Shown: positions 7,566 through 16,385, counted from the first letter of the stretch. The stretch: 32,386 bases of DNA from UMGS172 sp045546915 (GCA_045546915.1 JAZQDU010000029.1:1-32386); one strand, 5' to 3'. Program-made: numbers and translations. Notes: generated from the letters alone by a model not told the origin.

Positions 7566-7909
7566 TGAAACACAAAAAGATTTCACAAAATTATCTGTTA
7601 AAAGTCCCGTCAGTTCCAACCCATTTGGGTTGGAACGAACAGGACGGTAAGGTTACTTTAGAAATAGAAAACAAAGGTTGGGCAAACAGAATTGCTCAAA
7701 AAATATTTAAAAGGCCAAAATTTAGTTACATTCACCTTGATGAGTTTGGCAGTTTCGTTTGGAAGCAGATTGACAGCAAAAGCGATTTGACTGCTATAGG
7801 TGAAAAGGTAAAAGAACATTTTGGTGACAAGTGCGAGCCTCTTTACCCAAGGCTTGCCAAGTTCTTTCAAATACTTGAAAGTTACGGGTTTGTTGATTGG
7901 GGAAAATAA
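7565..7909 (+). CDS. PqqD-like (RRE-fold) small protein
   Basis: The product is 114 aa. The C-terminal 65 residues have the PqqD-superfamily pattern: FSYIHLDEFGSFVWKQIDSK, then LTAIGEKVKEHFG and LYPRLAKFFQILESYGFVDW. PqqD-fold domains (RiPP recognition elements) bind leader peptides and present them to modifying enzymes. No radical SAM enzyme or precursor peptide is visible nearby. Residues 1-50 carry a basic linker. It begins in the last base of the OPT stop codon (TGATG) and ends at a strong terminator, so its partner is most simply the OPT transporter or its substrate; that is inference. It is soluble with no signal peptide. Confidence 0.85.
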   Translation: MKHKKISQNYLLKVPSVPTHLGWNEQDGKVTLEIENKGWANRIAQKIFKRPKFSYIHLDEFGSFVWKQIDSKSDLTAIGEKVKEHFGDKCEPLYPRLAKFFQILESYGFVDWGK

Positions 7910-7910
7910 A

Positions 7911-7940
7911 AAACTTCGGAAGAAAACTCTTCCGAAGTTT
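7911..7940. terminator. Bidirectional terminator between pqqD-like and ABC permease genes
   Basis: A 13-bp perfect stem (AAACTTCGGAAGA/TCTTCCGAAGTTT) with a 4-nt loop has a T-run on the plus side and on the minus side. The convergent genes stop on either side of it; the permease stop codon is three bases away. It serves both. Confidence 0.92.
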
Positions 7941-7942
7941 TT

Positions 7943-9115
7943 TTATTTACTAAATTTATTCGGGATTTTAAGCCAAGTTAATCTGTTCTGTATGAAATAT
8001 ACTGCATAAGCAACAAAAAGTGTAACAACAGTATAAAGCACCATCCATTTAGAAAAACTAAGATTGTTTATAGCATACAAGTAAAGATACGGTGGCAACA
8101 TTACCTCAATCGGTTTGCAAAAAGACGTGTTAAAAAATACAGGGCACATTACAAGTGATGCCACAAGCACCGTAGGTAATGCTATAGCCATTTTGTTCAT
8201 TGAATTGCATACAGTACCCACAAGCGAACAAAAAGCAGACGCCGAGAGAACATAAAGCGCCATAAGACCTATATCCCTTTTTAAAGATAAAACATTGTTT
8301 GACAGCAAAAGTGCAATTATTGCAAACACAGCCGTTATGGACAATGCCGCGATATTGCTTGCAAAAAGCACTGCAAACTTTGCCTTTTCGGTCAACCAGA
8401 AGTATGTGCCGTTTTTATCGTCCGAAATGAAATACATCGTGGCTGCAAGTCCGCTTAGCAACATAACAACCGCCATAAGGCCTCGTATGGTTGAAGTAAG
8501 GTAATTAGTATCCTCAATGTAAGCCTGGTCGGAATCAAGAAAAGAAAACTCTACAAGTTTATCATCGGTTTTATAATAATCGTATTTTTCTCGCAGTTGC
8601 TCGTCGGTATAACTGCCCTCCGGCACCATTTCTTTAACATAGGACTCATATATTTCATAAGAAACGTCGGGCAATAAAAGACTGTATATCTTCTCCTTTG
8701 AGGCTTTGAAGAAAATGTTGTCCTGCACCGCATAAACGCTTACCAGCGACTCATTAGACGATTTTAAACTGTCAATAACCTTTTGCTCAAATCCTGCTTC
8801 AAAAACCCATGCCGCATCTACCGTTTTATTTTCAACGCACCTTTTGGCTTCATCAACCGAATCTAAAAAAGAGAAGACAAACACGTTGCCGTCGTTTTGT
8901 ATTTTGTCCATTATTTTAGAGACCAAAACATCTTCGGGCTCTACGGCAACAACGGCAATACGTATCATTCCGCTGTCTTCATTTTTCACGGCAACCGTCA
9001 TGGAAAAGGCTAAAAGCGGTATCAACGCCAAAATAATTATAAATCCCGCCTTTTTAAACAGCCTCTTATTAAGTAGCCAATACCATATCAATGCTTTCTT
9101 TATTTTTCTAATCAT
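7943..9115 (-). CDS. ABC-2 type permease, second of a pair
   Basis: The product is 390 aa. One membrane segment (about residues 22-42) is followed by a 160-residue extracytoplasmic domain and then five or six segments from about residue 210. This is the ABC-2 layout seen in ABC exporters of the YhgE/ABC2_membrane_3 group. The start overlaps the previous permease's stop by four bases (ATGA). With the ATPase and the other permease it should form a heterodimeric exporter. The substrate is unknown. A shared bidirectional terminator follows. Confidence 0.88.
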   Translation of the reverse strand: MIRKIKKALIWYWLLNKRLFKKAGFIIILALIPLLAFSMTVAVKNEDSGMIRIAVVAVEPEDVLVSKIMDKIQNDGNVFVFSFLDSVDEAKRCVENKTVDAAWVFEAGFEQKVIDSLKSSNESLVSVYAVQDNIFFKASKEKIYSLLLPDVSYEIYESYVKEMVPEGSYTDEQLREKYDYYKTDDKLVEFSFLDSDQAYIEDTNYLTSTIRGLMAVVMLLSGLAATMYFISDDKNGTYFWLTEKAKFAVLFASNIAALSITAVFAIIALLLSNNVLSLKRDIGLMALYVLSASAFCSLVGTVCNSMNKMAIALPTVLVASLVMCPVFFNTSFCKPIEVMLPPYLYLYAINNLSFSKWMVLYTVVTLFVAYAVYFIQNRLTWLKIPNKFSK

Positions 9116-10353
9116 TGTCGGCTACCTCGCATTCTCATACTTCTCACCACAACACTGATTCCTAAAAATACCACCGTCTGTAAAAGGCACAAAACAACTG
9201 CCAACTCGTTATCATTGTTGCAAAAAGCAGTAGTAGTGTGACTAAACGCTGCACGTGTAGGCAAAAATTCTGCGATTTTTTGAATACTCAACGGATAACT
9301 GCTTAACGGGAAAAAGAACCCTGATGCATATCCCAAACCTATTATAGACACAAGTTGTATTAAAACACCGCTTATAATGTTGTTGCAAAATTCATACAGC
9401 ATATACTGTAAAGACGATATTACGGCAACCGCGGGAATAAGTTTTATCGCAAACAAGACCCATCCTGCCACAGTCCACGGTTGGTCAATAGCAGTTATGC
9501 CAAAGTTCGGTCCAAAAATAGCCGCCAAAACCGTCAAAATCAATACGCTGATATATATGACAAAAAAGAACGGCAAAAAGTCACAGACGGTCTGCCTTAC
9601 TGAACTAATGCCGCGAAATTTCACAAGCCTCGGCATTGTCATATCGGTTCTGACCCTCAACGTTACGCAAACCATACCCCAAAGCATCATTAACAGTATT
9701 AAAAACGCATGGAAATAATATGTTGTTAATCGTAAGCCTTCGCCAATACCAATGAATTCCACCGTGTAAAACGATTCTCTGTCAAGCGTAATTGCTATAT
9801 ATTTAAGGTTTAACCGGTCAGAAAACTCCTGAATGTTTTCAGCATCAGCCTCTTCACCGACGTCCCACAAGGCATAAATACCACTCTGGGCCTCAACGAT
9901 AAGGTCAGAGACCATTTTGACTATTTCATTCATCAAAAGCGGTCCAAAACTTGCAGGACTGTTATCGGCTACGTATGTCAGTTTTTTGTTTTCGCCCGAT
10001 ACGATTGATTCAACAAACCCGTCAGGTATGACAATATAACCGAAAAGGCCACCGCTTCTAAGGCTTGCGGCGGCTTCGGTTTCGTCTTCAAATTCCACAA
10101 ATTCTACATAATACCTTGTAGAATCCAACTGCTGAATGGCTACAAAACCTATATCAAGGTAGGTTTCGGAAGTATCCCCTACTAAGCCTATGTTAATTTT
10201 AGACGTGCGTACCGAATTTGTATCAGCAATGAACATACTCTTTAAGAGCAACATCATTACCACCGTCATCACAACGGTAAACACAAGTATAACGGGATAA
10301 ACCTTTGCAGTACGTTGCAATTGGACCTTTAAATATCTTAAACACCTATTCAT
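9112..10353 (-). CDS. ABC-2 type permease, first of a pair
   Basis: The product is 413 aa from the chosen ATG (MNRCLRYLKVQLQ). The frame stays open 13 codons further up, but that part overlaps the ATPase gene heavily. The chosen ATG overlaps the ATPase stop by eight bases. The layout matches its partner: one N-terminal membrane segment (about 19-40), an extracytoplasmic domain of about 170 residues, then about five C-terminal segments. The two permeases are similar in plan but not close in sequence, so a heterodimeric transmembrane unit is likely. Confidence 0.87.
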   Translation of the reverse strand: MNRCLRYLKVQLQRTAKVYPVILVFTVVMTVVMMLLLKSMFIADTNSVRTSKINIGLVGDTSETYLDIGFVAIQQLDSTRYYVEFVEFEDETEAAASLRSGGLFGYIVIPDGFVESIVSGENKKLTYVADNSPASFGPLLMNEIVKMVSDLIVEAQSGIYALWDVGEEADAENIQEFSDRLNLKYIAITLDRESFYTVEFIGIGEGLRLTTYYFHAFLILLMMLWGMVCVTLRVRTDMTMPRLVKFRGISSVRQTVCDFLPFFFVIYISVLILTVLAAIFGPNFGITAIDQPWTVAGWVLFAIKLIPAVAVISSLQYMLYEFCNNIISGVLIQLVSIIGLGYASGFFFPLSSYPLSIQKIAEFLPTRAAFSHTTTAFCNNDNELAVVLCLLQTVVFLGISVVVRSMRMRGSRQ

Positions 10354-11020
10354 CCTGCAAACATCCAACCAAACTATGTATTCCTCTGTCATCGGTATAA
10401 GGGGTTACTACGCCATTTTTTAGAATATACAACTCATCACACATAACAAGTTCATATATATCATGGGTTGCAATAATGACAATACCGCCGTTTTGCTTAA
10501 ACTCATTAATATAGTTAATTATTTTTTCCTTACAAACTATATCAAGTGCCGCAGACGGCTCGTCAAGTAAAAGTATTTTAGGATTATGGGCAACGGCACA
10601 GCCTATAGAAAGCCTCTTTTTCATACCGCCAGACATTTTGCTGACGGGCACGTTTAAAAACGCGTCAATCCCCAGTGTTTTCAAAACACCGTTTTCGAGC
10701 GACTGTTCCATTTGCCTCTTATCATACCATAACCTTAAATTATCCTTGGCAGAAAGTTCACCGATAAGTGGTGAGTTTTGAGGTATAAAACCCACCAACT
10801 CGGCTCTTTTCACAGTATCACGCATAAGGTCGACCCCGTCACAAATAAATTGACCGTTACCTTTTTGCAGACCTGTCAATACTGCAAACAAGGTCGACTT
10901 GCCGCTTCCGTTTTCACCTAAAAGTCCAATACTTTTACCGGACTTGGCACTAAACGAAACACCTGACAAAACATTACGCTTGCCAAAAGATTTTTCTATT
11001 TTCTTTATTTCAATATTCAT
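10346..11020 (-). CDS. ABC transporter ATP-binding protein
   Basis: The product is 224 aa, one nucleotide-binding domain. Walker A GENGSGKS is at 35-42, a Q-loop at FIPQN (78-82), the signature MSGGMKKR at 129-136, Walker B ILLLDEP at 149-155, and the H-loop histidine in ATHD at 186. It powers the two ABC-2 permeases encoded next. The start overlaps the upstream zinc-ribbon gene's stop as ATGA, so expression is coupled. No fused domains are present. Confidence 0.95.
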   Translation of the reverse strand: MNIEIKKIEKSFGKRNVLSGVSFSAKSGKSIGLLGENGSGKSTLFAVLTGLQKGNGQFICDGVDLMRDTVKRAELVGFIPQNSPLIGELSAKDNLRLWYDKRQMEQSLENGVLKTLGIDAFLNVPVSKMSGGMKKRLSIGCAVAHNPKILLLDEPSAALDIVCKEKIINYINEFKQNGGIVIIATHDIYELVMCDELYILKNGVVTPYTDDRGIHSLVGCLQDE

Positions 11021-12966
11021 CTTGGCTGAATCTGGCTAACATTTGGATTTACATCGGTATTTGCACCATAAATTTTCTCTAAGAAACTATAAACACCGGC
11101 TTCTTTCATGTTTTCTTCCAACTTGTCGGGTTTAAAACTTCTGGCCCACAATTCGATGTCATCAACTGTATCAGAAGGCATCGAGATATCCTCAGCCTCT
11201 GATACCGTATTGGTAAATTTAATGGTACCAAGGTTAATACCGATTGCTCTTAACGACATTTCAGTCTCAGTGGTATCTTTAGTGCTGTTGAAAACAAACT
11301 CAATCGAAGCATTGGTTTCGGAACCGAATCTGCTCAAATCGGGTATAAACATACCAAGATTGCTAATCTTTATTTCATAAGTTCCGTTTGGTCTTCCTTC
11401 TTTATAGCCCTCAGTATCAAAATCGGTAAAGTTAACCTCTATGAACTTCATACCCATAATTTCAAGTTCAATTTTACCGGTAAATTTGTCTTTAGACTTT
11501 ACTCCGTTGCCTTCAACCTCAAAAATTTTGCTCTTGCTAATTTCAACAACTTCGTAAATACCAACATCTTTTCCGTTTTCAAGTGTTAACATTGAAATAT
11601 CGACAACTTCCTGTCCTCCGGTCCATGCCTGACACTCAATACCGACAATCTCGCCTCTGGAATTTACATAAGTAACATAACTAATATCAATGCTTTCAAA
11701 CTCTGCATCACGGATTTGCTTTGCAGTTTCATCAATTGCATCGCACAATTTTTCCCAATACTCATCTGCGTTGCCGTCAACAGGAAGTTTTGACTTAACT
11801 TGGTCAAATACGGTTACGAAATAAGCTTCAATATCCTCATCTTCTTTAACTGCGTCCAAAACCGCAATCAACATATCCTTAACAACGTGCTCATCAATGT
11901 TGGCAGTAAACTTGGTGACCTTCTGAGTAACACCACTTGCAGTAATTTCTTCAGAAGTTCTTTCAACCTCGGTAATTTGATTAAAGATAATCTCTACATA
12001 TTTAGGAATAAGTTTTTCAACTAATTCTTCTGATGGCATTAAATCATCGGCGGACATAAGAAGTTCTGCCAGTAATGAAGAAACGCTGCTTTGGTCTACA
12101 TAACTTTGGGTTGCGGAATAACCGGTTGCATAAAGAGATGCATTGCCATAACCAACTTCAGGCATTGACTCAACTTTACTTCCGCCCATATTCATTTCGT
12201 AAAGTTCAGCAAGGTCGAGTTTTACAGTTGCCTCTGAAAGTTCAGGAACGCGAAGTGTAGCAACCTGATTTTCAGAATCAATGCACATCTCGGCATTTAT
12301 GATTATCGCCTTGCTGTTGCCGATGCCAAATTTACATTTTGTTAAACCGTTGTTTTGTGTGACTTTATAATTAACCTTTGCTTCGCTTACGTCGGACAAA
12401 TCAACTCCGCCTGCAGCCTGGTTAAGAATTGTCACAAGGCTGCTGTTAAGTTTAACGGTAACATCACCTTCAACCGTCTGCTCTTTGCCAAAACCGTTGC
12501 GGAATGATGCAAGCGCATTGGTTACGTTCTTTGTTAAATCCGTCGTTGTCTGGCTATACACATACTTAAACTGCGACTCAGCCGGCATTAACTTCATAAC
12601 ATTAAAGATAATAAAATCTTTAAGCGCAAAGAAAACGCCAACAAGTGCCGCAATAAAAGCCAAAATTATAGCCAAAACAATAGGCCATTTTTTCTTTTTC
12701 TTTTTTACAGGTGTGGGCTGTTCTGCAATTACAGGCTCTTCGGCAACCGAAACGGGCACCTGCTCAAAACTTGCAGGCTGCTCGACAACCGGTTGAGCAA
12801 CTGCAACAGGCTCGGCTACAACAGGTTCCACAATAACCTCGGGTTCTTGTACAGCCTCTACAGACTGTTCTTGAACGGGTTGTGCGTCATTCTCGATTTT
12901 TGCACCGCAAGCAATACAAAACTTCGCATCGTCCTCTATTCTTGCTCCACATTTTTCACAAAACAT
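11017..12966 (-). CDS. Zinc-ribbon, single-pass membrane protein with large extracytoplasmic domain
   Basis: The product is 649 aa. Residues 1-24 are a zinc ribbon (C3, C6, C17, C20). Residues 30-87 are a Glu/Pro/Val/Gln-rich linker with degenerate EPVVAEPV-type repeats. A Lys7 run (88-94) precedes one membrane helix (about 94-116). The remaining 530 residues, rich in Asp/Glu/Ser, should lie outside the cell. The order zinc ribbon, linker, helix, outer domain resembles TcaA/YvbJ-type proteins, but I do not recognise the outer domain. It leads the operon and overlaps the ATPase start by four bases, which suggests a sensor, substrate-capture or scaffold role for the exporter (inference). Confidence 0.82.
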   Translation of the reverse strand: MFCEKCGARIEDDAKFCIACGAKIENDAQPVQEQSVEAVQEPEVIVEPVVAEPVAVAQPVVEQPASFEQVPVSVAEEPVIAEQPTPVKKKKKKWPIVLAIILAFIAALVGVFFALKDFIIFNVMKLMPAESQFKYVYSQTTTDLTKNVTNALASFRNGFGKEQTVEGDVTVKLNSSLVTILNQAAGGVDLSDVSEAKVNYKVTQNNGLTKCKFGIGNSKAIIINAEMCIDSENQVATLRVPELSEATVKLDLAELYEMNMGGSKVESMPEVGYGNASLYATGYSATQSYVDQSSVSSLLAELLMSADDLMPSEELVEKLIPKYVEIIFNQITEVERTSEEITASGVTQKVTKFTANIDEHVVKDMLIAVLDAVKEDEDIEAYFVTVFDQVKSKLPVDGNADEYWEKLCDAIDETAKQIRDAEFESIDISYVTYVNSRGEIVGIECQAWTGGQEVVDISMLTLENGKDVGIYEVVEISKSKIFEVEGNGVKSKDKFTGKIELEIMGMKFIEVNFTDFDTEGYKEGRPNGTYEIKISNLGMFIPDLSRFGSETNASIEFVFNSTKDTTETEMSLRAIGINLGTIKFTNTVSEAEDISMPSDTVDDIELWARSFKPDKLEENMKEAGVYSFLEKIYGANTDVNPNVSQIQPR

Positions 12967-12981
12967 ATTTATTCCCCTTTT

Positions 12982-13026
12982 TTAAATATATTTATCAGTC
13001 GCCCTACGGCAACTTAAAGTTTGCAT
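12982..13026 (-). CDS. Candidate 14-aa leader peptide upstream of the ABC operon
   Basis: A short minus-strand reading frame MQTLSCRRATDKYI starts with ATG four bases after a strong GGGAG site and begins about 14 nt from the predicted transcript start. Its TAA lies 15 bases before the zinc-ribbon gene, whose own GGGGA site follows at once. A 7-bp hairpin with a 4-base loop (12997-13014) falls inside, with two Arg codons (CGT AGG) at the loop. This arrangement fits a regulatory uORF or translational coupling. Chance is possible for so short a frame. Confidence 0.45.
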   Translation of the reverse strand: MQTLSCRRATDKYI

Positions 13027-13046
13027 TTTGCTCCCTTTCTTATATA

Positions 13047-13075
13047 AATATAACAAAACACTTTAAATAAGTCAA
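13047..13075 (-). promoter_or_regulatory. SigA-type promoter of the zinc-ribbon/ABC operon
   Basis: TTGACT (13070-13075), a 17-base spacer and TATATT (13047-13052) on the minus strand. The predicted start near 13040 gives a leader of about 75 nt containing the candidate uORF. Confidence 0.82.
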
Positions 13076-13095
13076 CTTTCTGCCATTAAAAATAT

Positions 13096-13138
13096 ACAAA
13101 AAAAGCAGGAAATTTACCATTTTGGGCAACTTCCTGCT
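13096..13138 (-). terminator. Terminator of rny
   Basis: On the minus strand AGCAGGAA pairs with TTCCTGCT, with a further short GCC/GGT stem inside. TTTTTTTG follows. It lies 40 bases after the rny stop. Confidence 0.83.
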
Positions 13139-13177
13139 AATTTTTAAATTTTATCCTCAAAATCTTTGAGACATCAA

Positions 13178-14722
13178 TTATTTCGCATACTCAACTACGC
13201 GATTTTCTCTGATAAGATTAACCTTAATCTGACCGGGATAATCAAGATTATTTTCAATCTCCTTAACGATATCACGGGCAATAAGTACCATTTTATCATC
13301 ACTGATAGCCTCAGGTTTAACCATAACACGAATCTCACGGCCGGCCTGAATTGCGAAAGAAGTGTCAACGCCTTCAAAGGAATTGGCGATTTCCTCTAAC
13401 TTCTCAAGACGTTTGATGTAACTTTCAATGTTTTCTCTTCTGGCACCGGGACGTGCAGCCGAAATTGCGTCAGCCGCCTGAACAAGGCAAGCGATAACTG
13501 TTTTAGCCTCAACATCGCCGTGGTGAGCATGAATGGCATGAATAACAGCGTCACTCTCTTTATACTTCTTGGCAACCTCAACACCAAGTTGAATATGCGA
13601 GCCTTCCTGCTCGTGGTCGATAGCCTTGCCGATATCATGCAAAAGACCTGCCCTCTTGGCAAGCGATACATCTTCGCCAAGTTCGGCAGCCATAAGACCT
13701 GTTAAGTGACAAACTTCTAAAGAGTGGTTGAGAACATTCTGACCGTAACTGGTTCTGTAATGCATTCTGCCGAGTAATTTCACAAGTTCAGGATGCATAC
13801 TGTGAACACCTGCGTCAAGCAATGCCCTTTCGCCCTCTTGTTTGATAATTCGGTCAACCTCGGCTCTTGCCTTTTCAACCGTTTCCTCAATTCTCGCAGG
13901 ATGAATACGTCCGTCAACTATAAGTTTTTCAAGGGCTGTACGTGCAACCTCACGACGTACGGGGTCAAAACTCGAAACAGTAATTGCTTCGGGAGTATCG
14001 TCGATAATAAGGTCAACACCGGTAGCGGTTTCAAGTGCTCTGATATTGCGTCCCTCTCGACCGATAATTCTTCCCTTCATTTCATCATTAGGAAGTGCAA
14101 CTACCGAAACGGTAGCCTCAGAAGAATGGTCGGCAGCACAACGTTGAATTGCCATTGAAATAAGTTCACGTGCCATCAAATCCGACTCTTCTTTGAGTTG
14201 CTGATTGTATTCCGAGATTTTCATTGCTTTTTCGTGCTGAAGTTCGCCGTCTAACAATGTCAAAAGTTGAGCTTTTGCCTGCTCAGCAGTAAATCCCGAA
14301 ACTTTTTCGAGCATATCAAACTGACTTTTTTTGAGTTGCTCAACCTCTGCAAGACGCTCTTCTACGATTTTTTCCTTTTGAGCAATCTTCTCTTCCTTAA
14401 CCTCAAGATTTTCAAGTTTGCGTTCTAATGATTCCTCTTTTTGCTGAATTCTGTGTTCTTGACGCTGTACTTCAGAACGGCGCTCACGCAGTTCTTTCTC
14501 AGTTTCATTTCTGGACTTAATAATTTCGTCCTTTGCTTCCAAAATTGCTTCTTTTTTCTTTGCCTCGGCATTTTTCATAGCATCGTTGAGAATACGACGT
14601 GCTTCATCTTCGGCGGAGCCGATAGCCGCTTCCGCAGTTCTTTTGCGGTGGGCCGAGCCGAGCACAAAGGAGACGACGGCTGCAACTGCTGCAACAGCGC
14701 CCTCTACGATGTACCAAATCAT
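13178..14722 (-). CDS. rny: Ribonuclease Y
   Basis: The product is 514 aa, the family norm. It has an N-terminal membrane helix (about 3-23), a long coiled coil (about 30-185), a KH RNA-binding domain with GREG at 221-224, and an HD phosphodiesterase domain (HSLEVCHLTG at 333-342, HD at 362-363). RNase Y is a membrane-anchored endonuclease that starts mRNA decay in many Firmicutes. The ATG follows AAAGGAGGT. The gene is monocistronic, with its own promoter, a roughly 145-nt structured leader and a terminator. Confidence 0.97.
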   Translation of the reverse strand: MIWYIVEGAVAAVAAVVSFVLGSAHRKRTAEAAIGSAEDEARRILNDAMKNAEAKKKEAILEAKDEIIKSRNETEKELRERRSEVQRQEHRIQQKEESLERKLENLEVKEEKIAQKEKIVEERLAEVEQLKKSQFDMLEKVSGFTAEQAKAQLLTLLDGELQHEKAMKISEYNQQLKEESDLMARELISMAIQRCAADHSSEATVSVVALPNDEMKGRIIGREGRNIRALETATGVDLIIDDTPEAITVSSFDPVRREVARTALEKLIVDGRIHPARIEETVEKARAEVDRIIKQEGERALLDAGVHSMHPELVKLLGRMHYRTSYGQNVLNHSLEVCHLTGLMAAELGEDVSLAKRAGLLHDIGKAIDHEQEGSHIQLGVEVAKKYKESDAVIHAIHAHHGDVEAKTVIACLVQAADAISAARPGARRENIESYIKRLEKLEEIANSFEGVDTSFAIQAGREIRVMVKPEAISDDKMVLIARDIVKEIENNLDYPGQIKVNLIRENRVVEYAK

Positions 14723-14866
14723 TCGGGTACCTCCTTTATATATTAAACCGCTGTTTTTAAAGGCAAAGCTTGTCCTTTCCCCCTACCGGCCGCGTGTTTG
14801 CCGGGTATGTAATAAAGACAAATAACCAAATTCGCCAAAATTAAAATTAAATGTCCATGCACATCC
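14723..14866 (-). promoter_or_regulatory. Structured 5' leader of rny, class unknown
   Basis: The minus-strand leader is about 145 nt. A GC-rich block stands out in AT-rich surroundings: TACCCGG pairs with CCGGTA around an 11-nt loop, GGGGG follows, then AAAGGACAA-GCT-TTGCCTTT forms a second hairpin. No riboswitch family was recognised. RNase Y cleaves leaders, so autoregulation is possible. The rest of the 385-base gap up to 15107 holds only the two divergent promoters. Confidence 0.35.
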
Positions 14867-14872
14867 TTTTAT

Positions 14873-14901
14873 ATTTTATAACTTATATTGTATTATGTCA
14901 A
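14873..14901 (-). promoter_or_regulatory. SigA-type promoter of rny
   Basis: TTGACA (14896-14901), a 17-base spacer and TAAAAT (14873-14878) on the minus strand. The predicted start is near 14866. Confidence 0.82.
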
Positions 14902-15026
14902 GTGTAAATAACTATTTTTGCACATAATGTAGCATTTTTGAAAATGTGTATTACTATATAATGTATAAAAAAATAACCGAACTGACAAAATACAAACGTT
15001 TAATAAAAAATAAAATAAACATTTTT

Positions 15027-15055
15027 TTGAAAAAACTTGAAAATTTTGTTATAAT
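15027..15055 (+). promoter_or_regulatory. Promoter of the aspartate aminotransferase gene
   Basis: TTGAAA (15027-15032), a 17-base spacer and a perfect TATAAT (15050-15055), about 52 bases before the start codon. A GAAAGG site precedes the ATG. Confidence 0.8.
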
Positions 15056-15107
15056 GTATTAATATAAGTAATTATTAATTGGAAATTACTTAAGAAAGGT
15101 TATAAAT

Positions 15108-16385
15108 ATGGCAAAATACTGTGAACTTTCGAAAGAAGAAGCAATAAAAGAGTTATCGATTGTAAAAGCCCAGTATGAGGCTATTTGCAATAAAGGGTTA
15201 AACCTTGACATGTCGAGAGGAAAACCGGGTGCCGACCAACTGGAACTGAGCACAGGCCTTTTTGACACTATTAACCGCGAACAAGGTTTTTATAGCAACG
15301 ATGGAGTTGACTGTCGCAACTACGGTGGACTTGAGGGTCTTATAGAATTAAGAAAACTTTTTTCGCAAATCCTTGAGGTGCCCGCCAACCAGGTTATTGT
15401 CGGTTGCAACGCATCGCTTAACTTAATGTTCGACGTCATCTCTCAAGCCATGACACACGGATTTAGCGGTGAAAAGCCTTGGCTTTTACAAGGAAATGTT
15501 AAATTCCTTTGTCCTGTTCCGGGATACGACCGTCATTTCTCCATCACTCAATACTTCGGCATTGAAATGATTAATATACCCATGACCGAAAACGGCCCGG
15601 ATATGAATCTTGTTGAAGAATATATCAAGGACGAAAAGGTCAAAGGTATATGGTGTGTGCCCAAGTACTCCAATCCCGACGGTATAGTTTACAGTGACGA
15701 AACCGTTCGCCGATTGGCTAATATGAAACCCGCCGCCAAAGATTTTAGAATAATGTGGGACAACGCTTATGCCATTCACCCTGTTTTTGGCGAATGCGAC
15801 CCGCTGTTAAGTATTTATGACGAATGTGTTAAAGCGGGTAATCCCGACCGCGTCATTCTTTTTGCATCGACCTCTAAAATCACCTTCCCCGGTGCAGGTG
15901 TAGCCGCAATCGCTTCGAGTGTTGACAACATTTCGAGCATTAAAAAGAGAATGAGCATACAAACCATCGGTCCTGATAAACTTAATCAGTTACGTCATGT
16001 GCGTATGTTCCCCGATATAAATGCAGTTCATGAACATATGAAACTTCACGCTGCCGCAATGAAACCTAAGTTTGAAACAGTTTTAAATGAACTCGAACGT
16101 CAGTTAAGCGGCCTTGGAATTGCCGAGTGGATTCGTCCTAACGGCGGTTACTTTGTAAGTTTGTTTGTAGAAAAAGGCTGTGCCAAAAGAACGGTTCAAC
16201 TCTGCCGCGAAGCAGGTCTTATTCTTACCGGTGCAGGTGCCACCTATCCTTACGGAATTGACCCTGATGACAGCAATATAAGAATAGCACCTTCGTTCCC
16301 CAGCTCTGCTGAACTTCAAACTGCTACAGAATTGCTATGCGTTTCGGTTAAATTGGCAGTTTTGGAAAAAATGCTTGAAAATTAA
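15108..16385 (+). CDS. Class Ic PLP-dependent aspartate aminotransferase
   Basis: The product is 425 aa. It matches the subgroup 1c aspartate aminotransferases (Asp_aminotransf, PF12897) more than classical AspC: N-terminal LDMSRGKPG (33-41), YGGLEGL (72-78), VPKYSNPDG, WDNAYAIH with Asp218, and PLP lysine K257 in STSKITFPGAG. The C-terminal RIAPSFPS contains the substrate carboxylate arginine. It interconverts aspartate/2-oxoglutarate and oxaloacetate/glutamate in the cytosol. It has its own promoter, and a long inverted repeat that may terminate its transcript follows. Substrate choice is inferred from the family. Confidence 0.9.
   Translation: MAKYCELSKEEAIKELSIVKAQYEAICNKGLNLDMSRGKPGADQLELSTGLFDTINREQGFYSNDGVDCRNYGGLEGLIELRKLFSQILEVPANQVIVGCNASLNLMFDVISQAMTHGFSGEKPWLLQGNVKFLCPVPGYDRHFSITQYFGIEMINIPMTENGPDMNLVEEYIKDEKVKGIWCVPKYSNPDGIVYSDETVRRLANMKPAAKDFRIMWDNAYAIHPVFGECDPLLSIYDECVKAGNPDRVILFASTSKITFPGAGVAAIASSVDNISSIKKRMSIQTIGPDKLNQLRHVRMFPDINAVHEHMKLHAAAMKPKFETVLNELERQLSGLGIAEWIRPNGGYFVSLFVEKGCAKRTVQLCREAGLILTGAGATYPYGIDPDDSNIRIAPSFPSSAELQTATELLCVSVKLAVLEKMLEN

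Noticed and set aside
7565..13026. RiPP biosynthetic cluster (PqqD-like protein, ABC exporter, short peptide)
   Set aside because: There is no modifying enzyme, and the exporter operon is convergent with the PqqD-like gene; the 14-aa frame fits a regulatory leader better than a precursor.
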